DNA of 12,513 nucleotides. It comes from Bacillota bacterium. Lineage in GTDB: Bacteria; Bacillota; Clostridia; Christensenellales; CAG-138. The stretch lies in contig JAEYSE010000076.1 of NCBI GenBank assembly GCA_023435025.1, positions 1 to 12,513 of the forward strand, in the 5' to 3' direction. Position numbers and translations under genes: made by a program. This document shows positions 1 to 6,447 of this stretch, in pieces. Every line of letters starts with the position of its first letter. Position 1 is the first letter of the stretch. The notes beneath the pieces are model-generated. The model was not told the origin of the DNA, searched no databases, and worked only from the letters and a program-made list of their open reading frames with translations.

Positions 1-1106
<1,106 letters not shown>

Positions 1107-1135
1107 TACAAATATTCCTCCTCTTTTGTTGTGCC

Positions 1136-1166
1136 GCACATGGCCGTAATCTAAACGGCACTGTGC
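1136..1166 (-). other. Hairpin in the tuf leader
   Basis: Two 12-nt arms (1136-1147 and 1155-1166) are complementary except for two central positions and enclose a 7-nt loop. The hairpin lies between tRNA-Gly and tuf, just upstream of the tuf ribosome binding site. No U-run follows it on the minus strand, so it is not an intrinsic terminator. A role in processing or stabilising the tuf mRNA 5' end after tRNA excision is inference. Confidence 0.5.
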
Positions 1167-1228
1167 ATAGACTTTACCCGCCGCGAAAAAATTTGTAACG
1201 GCGTCGGGCTTTCAAAAGCTATCCTTGC

Positions 1229-1302
1229 TGGAGCGGGTGATGGGAATCGAACCCACGTGACCAGCTTGGGAAGCTGGAGCTCTGCCATTGAGCTACACCC
1301 GC
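1229..1302 (-). tRNA. tRNA-Gly (anticodon CCC)
   Basis: Read on the minus strand, the 74-nt gene starts GCGGGTG and ends CACCCGC, then U73 and an encoded CCA. The 7-bp acceptor stem is perfect. The anticodon stem is CCAGC/GCTGG around the loop TTCCCAA, which places CCC at positions 34-36, reading the Gly codon GGG. The T arm contains the expected GGTTCGATTCC element. U73 is the usual discriminator for bacterial tRNA-Gly. It is the first gene after the promoter at 1322-1350 and precedes tuf. Confidence 0.97.
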
Positions 1303-1321
1303 GCATGAGGATAGCGTTATT

Positions 1322-1350
1322 ATTTTAATCTGCGGGTACCCTTTTGTCAA
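1322..1350 (-). promoter_or_regulatory. Sigma-70-type promoter for tRNA-Gly and probably tuf
   Basis: On the minus strand a perfect -35 TTGACA (1345-1350) is followed by a 17-bp spacer and a near-consensus -10 TAAAAT (1322-1327). Transcription should begin near 1315, about 13 nt before the tRNA 5' end. It is the strongest promoter in the window, as expected for a stable RNA and EF-Tu. Confidence 0.9.
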
Positions 1351-1428
1351 GCATTATGCGGCTTTCTGGGCACGAAATGCGTCAGGCAGGGCGAGAGGCC
1401 ACAAGCGCAGACAGGAAGCATTTTTGCG

Positions 1429-1437
1429 TGGTATACT
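1429..1437 (+). promoter_or_regulatory. Extended -10 promoter for the small membrane protein
   Basis: TGGTATACT is an extended -10 (TGn plus TATACT at 1432-1437). No good -35 is seen 16-18 bp upstream. Transcription would start near 1444, leaving a leader of about 60 nt before the ATG at 1506. The same nine bases occur at 10154-10162. Confidence 0.6.
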
Positions 1438-1505
1438 TTAGGGCAGAAATATATGTCGCATTATTCAACATGGATCATGCCGATACAAAAGAAGGGGGTA
1501 GCCAA

Positions 1506-1916
1506 ATGGAAACCAATCCCGCATCCACACAGCAGGACGCTGAATATGAAAAGAAGATGCTCCAGCTTTCCCGCATCCGTACAGTTCTCATGTTGCTCAT
1601 GGCAGTAGCGCTTTTTGGCGTCACGCTATTCATGATCTCGGCGGGCGCGCAGATCAACCGTATTCTGTTACAGGCGGAAACCACGTTTACGCAGCTCAAT
1701 GCAATTGCGGATGATATTCATTCCGCAAATTTACCTCTGATGTTTGATGAAATCAACGTGCTGGTAGAGCAGGGGCAGACGGCAGCTTCTTCCGCCGCGA
1801 CCGGCGTAGCGGAAGCGGTAAGGACCCTCAACGAGCTGGATATTGAAACCCTGAACGAAAGCATTGCGGATCTGCATGCGGTCATCGAACCGCTGAGCAA
1901 ATTATTTGGGCGTTAA
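1506..1916 (+). CDS. Small single-pass membrane protein with helical C-terminal tail, function unknown
   Basis: I do not recognise this 136-residue protein. The frame is open further upstream, but the ATG at 1506 is preferred because a purine-rich GAAGGGGG box lies about 7 nt before it and a promoter-like element lies at 1429-1437. Residues 1-25 are polar and charged. Residues 26-47 form one hydrophobic membrane helix (core LMLLMAVALFGVTLF). Residues 48-136 are rich in Ala, Leu, Glu, Asn and Asp with heptad-like spacing, suggesting a long helix or coiled coil outside the membrane. The layout resembles short DUF948-like or chemoreceptor-stalk-like proteins, but no signalling motif is visible. 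It stands alone, facing away from the tRNA-Gly/tuf unit, and its transcript probably ends at the terminator at 2045-2078, carrying a structured 3' region. Confidence 0.75.
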   Translation: METNPASTQQDAEYEKKMLQLSRIRTVLMLLMAVALFGVTLFMISAGAQINRILLQAETTFTQLNAIADDIHSANLPLMFDEINVLVEQGQTAASSAATGVAEAVRTLNELDIETLNESIADLHAVIEPLSKLFGR

Positions 1917-1956
1917 AGCGTTATAATAGCCGGAGCTCCTTCATATACTAACCATA

Positions 1957-2078
1957 GGCGTCTGCCTGCAGGTTCCTGTGTTACGCGCAAGCCGCTTGCT
2001 CACAAAGCGCGTACGTTGCAGGCGGGCGCCGTCGAAAAAAACAGGCCGCAAAGGTCCTTTGGACGATTGCGGCTTTTT
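1957..2078 (+). ncRNA. Candidate structured RNA or structured 3' UTR
   Basis: On the plus strand, bases 1957-1971 pair with 2016-2030 in an unbroken 15-bp helix containing three G-U wobbles (1961/2026, 1963/2024, 1971/2016). Inside it, 1982-1988 (TACGCGC) pairs perfectly with 2007-2013. A small inner hairpin (CAAG, loop CCG, CTTG) is possible. On the minus strand the three wobbles would be A-C mismatches, so the plus strand is the likely RNA. A terminator follows at 2045-2078. A TATAAT lies at 1922-1927 without a recognisable -35, so the RNA could be a separate small RNA of about 145 nt or the 3' UTR of the gene ending at 1916. I do not recognise a known family. Confidence 0.45.
2035..2078. 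terminator. Bidirectional intrinsic terminator between convergent genes
   Basis: GCCGCAA (2046-2052) pairs with TTGCGGC (2067-2073), with a second small stem GTCC/GGAC inside the loop. Five T follow on the plus strand (2074-2078), and seven A precede the stem at 2035-2041, giving a U-run on the minus strand. It can end the plus transcript of the membrane protein and the minus transcript of the gene starting at 2879. Confidence 0.88.
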
Positions 2079-2123
2079 GAATGTAAGCGAGAAAAGCCAT
2101 CCTCGCTTTTTTTATTTCCAATA

Positions 2124-2879
2124 CTATTCTCTGGGTTCGGTCTTTGAGGTGCTGTAGGTTTCCGTGGTCGTACCATCCGCGCCTTGACGGGTAATGACAA
2201 AGGAAGAAAGCGTGACATTCTCCTGTTCTCCCTGTGTTGTAACCTCGGTGCATTCCGTTTTTACCATGGCGTTTGCGCTCAATTCCATGGTAACAAAGTG
2301 TTCGGCCATAACGTTATCCATTTTGCTGTAAGTGGAGGAAGTATGGGTCACACCTTCGGCGTTGGAAAATGTAACGCCGCAATCGGAATAGGCCGGGTCG
2401 TCCGTTGTTCCCAAAAAATCAAAAAAGGCCTCGGAAAGAGTCTCGCTCCCCGGGGTACCTGATTTATTGCCTATCCTGACGGTGTTGGTCTGAAGCGCTG
2501 ACAACGTGTCGCGCGCGATACGCGCATTTTCTTCCTGCTGCAAAAACGTAACGCCTGCCTGATATAAAAGCTTAGCAGCGGAAGCGGTACTATTTTGTGC
2601 GGCGGTGGGTTCTGTCCCGGGGCCAATGGGAATCGTTTGCCGTTCCACGGGCTTGTATTCTTCGGTAATCACCGCATCCTCGTCTATGGTTACGATCTCG
2701 TCATCCACCGGCGCGGGAACGGCCTTGGATACAGTTTCCGCCTGCGGTCCCGCCAGCGAAGTATCCGCGCAGCTTTGCCCGGCGGCATTGTTGAGAATGC
2801 CTTTGGCGGCAAAAAGAAAAACCCCAAACAGCAAAACAATTCCGCCCAAAACGGATATCAGTTTGGTGAATTGCTTCAT
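2124..2879 (-). CDS. Exported or membrane-anchored protein of unknown function
   Basis: I do not recognise this 251-residue protein. It starts MKQFTKLISV with a hydrophobic stretch at about residues 7-26, which is either an uncleaved anchor or a signal peptide. No lipobox is seen, since the first Cys (about residue 37) is preceded by GQS. Residues ~45-95 are an acidic, proline-rich linker; ~98-125 look helical; the C-terminal half is rich in Thr, Ser and Glu and likely beta-structured, as in a small extracellular domain. Three Cys are present in all. The ATG at 2877-2879 is preceded by GAGGCGG about 7 nt away. The gene is monocistronic: a terminator lies at 2035-2078, and the upstream reductase gene ends about 160 bp away. 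Its promoter region carries three 11-bp repeats, which suggests control by a response regulator. Confidence 0.8.
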   Translation of the reverse strand: MKQFTKLISVLGGIVLLFGVFLFAAKGILNNAAGQSCADTSLAGPQAETVSKAVPAPVDDEIVTIDEDAVITEEYKPVERQTIPIGPGTEPTAAQNSTASAAKLLYQAGVTFLQQEENARIARDTLSALQTNTVRIGNKSGTPGSETLSEAFFDFLGTTDDPAYSDCGVTFSNAEGVTHTSSTYSKMDNVMAEHFVTMELSANAMVKTECTEVTTQGEQENVTLSSFVITRQGADGTTTETYSTSKTEPRE

Positions 2880-2917
2880 TGCGTACCGCCTCGCTTACCT
2901 TTTGTCTTTGTAAACTC

Positions 2918-2926
2918 AGCATAACA
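2918..2926 (-). promoter_or_regulatory. Extended -10 promoter for the exported protein gene
   Basis: Minus-strand TGTTATGCT is an extended -10 (TATGCT at 2918-2923, TG at 2925-2926). The hexamer 17 bp upstream is GACGAA, which barely matches a -35 and lies inside the 11-bp repeats at 2939-2971. A weak -35 covered by tandem repeats is typical of activator-dependent promoters. Predicted start is near 2911. Confidence 0.55.
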
Positions 2927-2938
2927 CCTCAATGCTTC

Positions 2939-2971
2939 AATTCGTCCTCAGTTCAGTCTCATTTCGGTCTT
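2939..2971 (-). repeat. Three tandem 11-bp direct repeats, probable response-regulator site
   Basis: Read on the minus strand, three adjacent 11-mers are AAGACCGAAAT (2971-2961), GAGACTGAACT (2960-2950) and GAGGACGAATT (2949-2939). The shared pattern is close to RAGACYGAAYT. An 11-bp period with a poor -35 replaced by the last unit is the known geometry of PhoB/OmpR-family activator boxes; the regulator itself is not in the window. Confidence 0.6.
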
Positions 2972-2982
2972 ATTTTTACAGA

Positions 2983-2999
2983 TTCTATTAATGATAGAA
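2983..2999. repeat. Short perfect inverted repeat upstream of the 11-bp repeats
   Basis: TTCTAT (2983-2988) and ATAGAA (2994-2999) form a perfect 6-bp inverted repeat with a 5-bp centre. It lies between the end of the reductase gene and the promoter of the exported protein. It may be an additional operator half-site pair or chance in AT-rich DNA. Confidence 0.3.
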
Positions 3000-3037
3000 G
3001 TATTTTTTGGTTGTGGCGAAATTAAGCAGTCCGCCAT

Positions 3038-4147
3038 TCATCTGGCGGAAGCATACGTCTGAATCTCCCGCAGCCGCTCTATGATAGGCAGATGTTGCGT
3101 GCACAAGCCTTCGCACTGCCCGCACGCGATGCATGCAAGCGCGGCGTCAGGCTTAAGCGCCCACTGGGTTTGTAAACGCGAGGTCGGGTTTCGGTTGTCC
3201 AGCAGCTTTTGGTTGTATGCGTCCATCAGTTTGGGGATGGGTACGCCCGTAGGGCAGCTGTCACAATAGCCGCAGCCCGTACATAGCGCGTTTTGACCGC
3301 CGCCTGACGCGGGAAGGAGTCCGGCCTGTGCAGCTGCGGGCCGTTCCTCAAGCCCTTCCATCGCAGAAACAGCCTCATCCACCTGCTCTCGGGTGGTGAT
3401 ACCGTTGAGCGCGGTGGAAACTTCCCGGTGCCCTGCAACAAAGCGCAATGCGGCCTGTGCCGGGTTAAACGCAGTGCCTTCGGTGAGGAAGGAAAATAAC
3501 TGCGGGTTTTTCGGAATCACGCCGCCGCCCAGCGGGTTCATGACTACCACGCCCATGTTGCGTTTATGCGCGGCGGCAAGCCCACTGATGCGGTAACGGT
3601 AATTGAGCGCGTTGTAGCCAATCAGCATACCTTCAAACAGGCCTTCGCTAATTACCTGCTCCAATTCGTTCCCCGGCATATGGGAGGAGAACACAATGTG
3701 CCGGATCATTCCCTGCTCTTTTGCTTTCAAAAAATACCCGTAGAGTGTGTCGCACTGCTTCCGGTATTGCGTGAGGGATAGCATACACCACAGGTGGTAG
3801 AAATCAATATAATCCACCCGCAGCCGTTTCAGGCTTGTTTCCAAGCGGTGAAAAAAGCCCGCTTCCGTCGCCGGATTGTCGATCTGATAGAAGTTCGTCT
3901 TGGTGCTGATGAAATAGCTTTCTCGGGGGAGCTTGCTTAGGGCTAGCCCCATGATGTCTTCGCTTTTGTCATCGCAATAGCTGGGTGCAGTATCAAAATA
4001 GTTAATTCCCTTTTCGTGCGCATAACGGACCACCTCGGCGCACGCTTCCAGGTTGCCGCTCTTTACGTCCTCCTCTAAAAAGCGCATGCCGCCAAAGCCT
4101 ATGGCGGAGACCCGGCATCCGGTTGCTCCGTATTCCTTGTAGTGCAT
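3038..4147 (-). CDS. Aldo/keto reductase with C-terminal 2x[4Fe-4S] ferredoxin-like domain
   Basis: This 369-residue protein joins an aldo/keto reductase barrel (residues ~1-265) to a ferredoxin-like tail (~285-352). The AKR tetrad is visible as D52 and Y57 in FDTAPSY, K83 in STKTNF and H118 in DFYHLW. The tail has CTGCGYCDSCP (C289, C292, C295, C298) and CIACGQCEGLC (C339, C342, C345, C349), enough for two [4Fe-4S] clusters. Such fusions are common in anaerobic Firmicutes, where the clusters are thought to link the NAD(P)H-dependent reductase to other electron carriers. The substrate cannot be read from sequence. The ATG at 4145-4147 follows GGGAGGA at good spacing. It is divergent from a flavin reductase gene 128 bp away, suggesting shared redox physiology. 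A CCGCCA/TGGCGG hairpin overlaps its stop codon (3031-3048) without a U-run. Confidence 0.92.
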   Translation of the reverse strand: MHYKEYGATGCRVSAIGFGGMRFLEEDVKSGNLEACAEVVRYAHEKGINYFDTAPSYCDDKSEDIMGLALSKLPRESYFISTKTNFYQIDNPATEAGFFHRLETSLKRLRVDYIDFYHLWCMLSLTQYRKQCDTLYGYFLKAKEQGMIRHIVFSSHMPGNELEQVISEGLFEGMLIGYNALNYRYRISGLAAAHKRNMGVVVMNPLGGGVIPKNPQLFSFLTEGTAFNPAQAALRFVAGHREVSTALNGITTREQVDEAVSAMEGLEERPAAAQAGLLPASGGGQNALCTGCGYCDSCPTGVPIPKLMDAYNQKLLDNRNPTSRLQTQWALKPDAALACIACGQCEGLCTQHLPIIERLREIQTYASAR

Positions 4148-4187
4148 CGTTCCTCCCGCAGCGGTTTCCTTTTTTATGGGTATAGGT

Positions 4188-4193
4188 TATAAT
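4188..4193 (+). promoter_or_regulatory. -10 element for the flavin reductase gene
   Basis: A perfect TATAAT lies in the divergent 128-bp region between the reductase genes. The hexamer 17 bp upstream (TTTCCT, 4165-4170) is a poor -35. Transcription would start near 4200 with a GC-rich leader of about 75 nt. I could not identify a clear minus-strand promoter for the aldo/keto reductase, although the AT-rich stretch 4171-4200 probably serves both genes. Confidence 0.5.
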
Positions 4194-4275
4194 AAGTCTA
4201 ACATAGTCCCCAGCATATGAAAAGCCGCGGGCGCAAAGGCGCAACGGGCCATCGCCGCGCATTAGGAGGGTAATA

Positions 4276-4797
4276 TTGGATCCTGCTGTACTGTTCAAAC
4301 TTTCTTACGGGCTATATGTCATTGGTGTGATGGATGGCGATACGCCGCAGGGCTGCATTGTGAACACGGTTTTTCAGGTCACGGCGGAAGGTATGATCGC
4401 CGTGAGCATGAGCAAGAATAATTATACGCACAAGCTGATGCAGGAAACGGGAAGGTTTTCGATTTCCGTACTCACGGAAGCCACCCCCCCAAAGACCATC
4501 GGCAGGTTTGGGTATTCCTCCGGTGCAACCATGCACAAGTTTGAGGGGCTGGAGTATGCCCTGCACGACGGGCTGCCCATGCTCAAGGCGGAATGCGCGG
4601 GGTACTTGTTCTGCAACATCGTGGACAGCCACGATGTGGAAACGCACACCGTATTCTTTGCCCAGGTTTACGATGGCTGCATGGACGAAGCATGCGCGCA
4701 AAAAGCGCTTCCCGTTATGACTTACGATTATTATCATAAGGTCATCAAGGCAAAAGCGCCCAAGAACGCACCGACGTATCAGGCGGCGGTAAAATAA
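4276..4797 (+). CDS. Flavin reductase-like FMN-binding split-barrel protein
   Basis: This 173-residue protein resembles the flavin reductase-like (DIM6/NTAB, flavoredoxin) domain found at the N terminus of high-molecular-weight rubredoxins. Typical segments are KLSYGLYVIG at 8-17, GCIVNTVFQVT at 26-36, the block around NNYTHKLM, FSISVL, then IGRFGY with SGATMHKFEG. Such proteins bind FMN and pass electrons from NAD(P)H to flavin, rubredoxin or oxygen-reducing partners in anaerobes. No rubredoxin domain is attached. Translation starts at a TTG (4276-4278): AGGAGG at 4264-4269 sits 6 nt upstream and no in-frame ATG fits the conserved N terminus. It is divergent from the Fe-S aldo/keto reductase, and serS with its own leader follows. 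Confidence 0.9.
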   Translation: MDPAVLFKLSYGLYVIGVMDGDTPQGCIVNTVFQVTAEGMIAVSMSKNNYTHKLMQETGRFSISVLTEATPPKTIGRFGYSSGATMHKFEGLEYALHDGLPMLKAECAGYLFCNIVDSHDVETHTVFFAQVYDGCMDEACAQKALPVMTYDYYHKVIKAKAPKNAPTYQAAVK

Positions 4798-4824
4798 ATC
4801 GTATATACCGCAGATAGGTGCGGC

Positions 4825-4830
4825 TATATA
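4825..4830 (+). promoter_or_regulatory. Probable -10 of the T-box/serS transcript
   Basis: TATATA at 4825-4830 would start transcription at about 4836-4837, exactly where the first helix of T-box stem I begins. No good -35 is visible at 4802-4808. The more striking TTGACA at 4842-4847 lies inside stem I and has no -10 partner, so it is not taken as the promoter. Confidence 0.4.
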
Positions 4831-4835
4831 GCATC

Positions 4836-5064
4836 ATGGCGTTGACAAAAGCAACGGCGTTGCCGTCCTTTTCAGAGAGCCGGTGGCGGGTGAAAACCGG
4901 CAAGGAGCGTGCCTGTCCACTTTTTGAGCCATTGGCGTAATGCCAAAGGGTATGCCCTTTATCGCATATTGAGCGGCCGGATCAAACCTCCGGCAATTTG
5001 GGTGGCAACGCGGATAATCTTCGTCCCAATCCCTGCATTTTGCATGGGAGCGGGGCGTTTTTTT
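4836..5064 (+). promoter_or_regulatory. T-box riboswitch controlling serS (specifier UCC, Ser)
   Basis: A complete T-box leader can be folded by eye. Stem I base: 4836-4840 with 4928-4932, a GA/UGA kink-turn-like junction, then CAAAAG with CTTTT. The AGAGAG bulge is at 4874-4879; CCTT (4867-4870) pairs with AAGG (4902-4905); the distal stem is 4879-4884 with 4896-4901. The likely specifier UCC (4916-4918, Ser) sits one base before the lower helix, the canonical position. Further hairpins lie at 4933-4946 and 4945-4960, and stem III is 4976-4981 with 4989-4994. The T-box core GGGTGGCAACGCGG is at 5000-5012, with bulge UGGC at 5003-5006 matching a GCCA tRNA end. Antiterminator: 4998-5002 with 5025-5029 and 5008-5010 with 5022-5024. 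Uncharged tRNA-Ser should stabilise it and permit serS expression. Confidence 0.93.
5022..5064 (+). terminator. T-box terminator
   Basis: CGTCCC (5022-5027) pairs with GGGGCG (5052-5057), and inside it CCC/GGG and TGCA/TGCA continue the stem; seven T follow (5058-5064). CGTCCC is also the 3' strand of the antiterminator, so the two structures exclude each other. Confidence 0.93.
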
Positions 5065-5090
5065 ATGCAGCAAATGAAAGGAGAATAATA

Positions 5091-6371
5091 ATGTTGGATA
5101 TCAAATTCGTGCGGGCAAACCCCGAAGCCGTCAGGGAAAACATCAAAAAGAAGTTCCAGCACCATAAGCTTCCTTTGTTGGACGAGTTGCTGGAGCTGGA
5201 CCGGGAGTACCGGGACGTCAAGGTACGGTGCGACAGCTTACGCAACCAGCGCAACGTATTGAGCAAGCAAATAGGCGGACTTATGGCGAGAGGCGAGCGG
5301 GAAGAGGCCGAGCGCGTCAAGGCGGATGTTTCCGCTATCGGGCAGGAGCTTAGTGATCTCGGTGTGCGCGAAGGGGAGCTGGAGCAGGCCATCCGGGAGC
5401 GTATGCTCATACTGCCCAACATCATAGACCCGACAGTACCCATAGGCCGTGACGACAGCGAAAACGTGGAACTCCAGCGTTTTGGCGAACCGAAGGTTCC
5501 GGATTTTGAAATCCCCTACCATATCGATATCATGGAACGCTTACGCGGCGTGGATCTCGAGAGCGCCCGTAAAGTAAGCGGCAACGGATTTTATTACTTC
5601 AAAGGCGATATCGCGCGGCTTCATTCCGCCATACTGACCTATGCGCGGGATTTTATGATTGAGAAAGGCTTTACCTATTGCATCCCGCCATTTATGATTC
5701 GCAGCAATGTGGTGACGGGCGTGATGAGCTTTGCGGAAATGGAAAACATGATGTACAAAATTGAGGGGGAAGACCTTTATTTGATCGGCACCAGCGAGCA
5801 TTCCATGATCGGCAAGTTTATCGATACCACGCTCGAAGAAGGCGACCTTCCGCAGACGCTCACCAGCTATTCTCCCTGCTTCCGCAAGGAGGTCGGCGCG
5901 CACGGCATTGAGGAACGCGGCGTCTACCGTATCCACCAGTTTGAAAAGCAGGAGATGATCGTCATCTGCAAGCCGCAGGATAGTGCTGCATGGTTCAAGA
6001 GACTGTATGAATATACGGTGGAATTCTTCCGTACGCTAGACATCCCCGTCCGTACGCTGGAATGCTGCTCGGGCGACCTTGCGGATCTCAAGGTGAAAAG
6101 CGTGGACGTGGAAGCCTGGTCGCCGCGTCAAAAGAAATATTTTGAGGTAGGGAGCTGTTCCAACCTTGGTGACGCACAGGCGCGCAGATTGGGTATTCGC
6201 GTTAAAAACAAAGAGGAAGGCAACTACTTCGCGCATACGCTTAACAATACAGTCGTCGCTCCGCCGCGCATGCTGATCGCGTTTTTAGAAAACAATCTGA
6301 ACGCGGACGGTACGGTGAATATCCCCACCCCGCTCCGGATGTATATGGGCGGCAAGACTGTGCTCAATTAG
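5091..6371 (+). CDS. serS: Seryl-tRNA synthetase
   Basis: SerRS charges tRNA-Ser with serine in the cytoplasm. The 426-residue protein has the expected length. Residues ~1-105 are the N-terminal helical arm (antiparallel coiled coil) that grips the long variable arm of tRNA-Ser. The class II catalytic core follows: LIGTSEHS at 231-238 in the serine pocket, motif 2 around FRKEVGAHG (264-272) with HQFEKQE, SCSNLGDAQARR at 355-366, HTLNNT at 382-387, and motif 3 PPRMLIAFLENN. The frame is open upstream into the T-box, but the ATG at 5091 is preferred because AGGAG at 5079-5083 lies 7 nt before it and the start lies just downstream of the terminator. The motif 2 loop (GAHG, not the GSAG of E. coli-type enzymes) and other blocks look closer to archaeal/eukaryotic-type SerRS, which is notable. 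Expression is set by the T-box. Confidence 0.97.
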   Translation: MLDIKFVRANPEAVRENIKKKFQHHKLPLLDELLELDREYRDVKVRCDSLRNQRNVLSKQIGGLMARGEREEAERVKADVSAIGQELSDLGVREGELEQAIRERMLILPNIIDPTVPIGRDDSENVELQRFGEPKVPDFEIPYHIDIMERLRGVDLESARKVSGNGFYYFKGDIARLHSAILTYARDFMIEKGFTYCIPPFMIRSNVVTGVMSFAEMENMMYKIEGEDLYLIGTSEHSMIGKFIDTTLEEGDLPQTLTSYSPCFRKEVGAHGIEERGVYRIHQFEKQEMIVICKPQDSAAWFKRLYEYTVEFFRTLDIPVRTLECCSGDLADLKVKSVDVEAWSPRQKKYFEVGSCSNLGDAQARRLGIRVKNKEEGNYFAHTLNNTVVAPPRMLIAFLENNLNADGTVNIPTPLRMYMGGKTVLN

Positions 6372-6390
6372 CAATGTGCGGCTACTAACA

Positions 6391-6422
6391 GCAGGGCCTT
6401 GCTTTTTAAAGCAAGGCCCTGC
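6391..6422. terminator. Long perfect palindrome between convergent genes, terminator-like
   Basis: A 15-nt arm (6391-6405) and its exact complement (6408-6422) are separated by only two T; in RNA the loop would open to about four bases. It lies 20 bp after serS and 25 bp before the end of the minus-strand hydrolase. No clear U-run follows on either strand, so intrinsic termination is uncertain; it could act as an RNA stability stem or a Rho-assisted end. Confidence 0.55.
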
Positions 6423-6447
6423 AAATTGTCTTAGCAATTCATTAATG

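Noticed and set aside
1922..1927. TATAAT as a certain promoter for a small RNA
   Set aside because: No -35 or TG extension accompanies it; kept only as a possibility under the structured RNA.
3031..3048. Hairpin CCGCCA/TGGCGG overlapping the aldo/keto reductase stop as a terminator
   Set aside because: No U-run follows on either strand; it may be a chance stem or weak end structure.
4842..4847. Perfect TTGACA as a -35 for serS
   Set aside because: It lies inside T-box stem I (kink-turn-like junction and lower helix), and the sequence 17 bp downstream (GTCCTT) is not a -10.
4998..5090. 31-codon N-terminal extension of SerRS
   Set aside because: It translates the T-box antiterminator and terminator; the ATG at 5091 has a proper ribosome binding site and the family N terminus.
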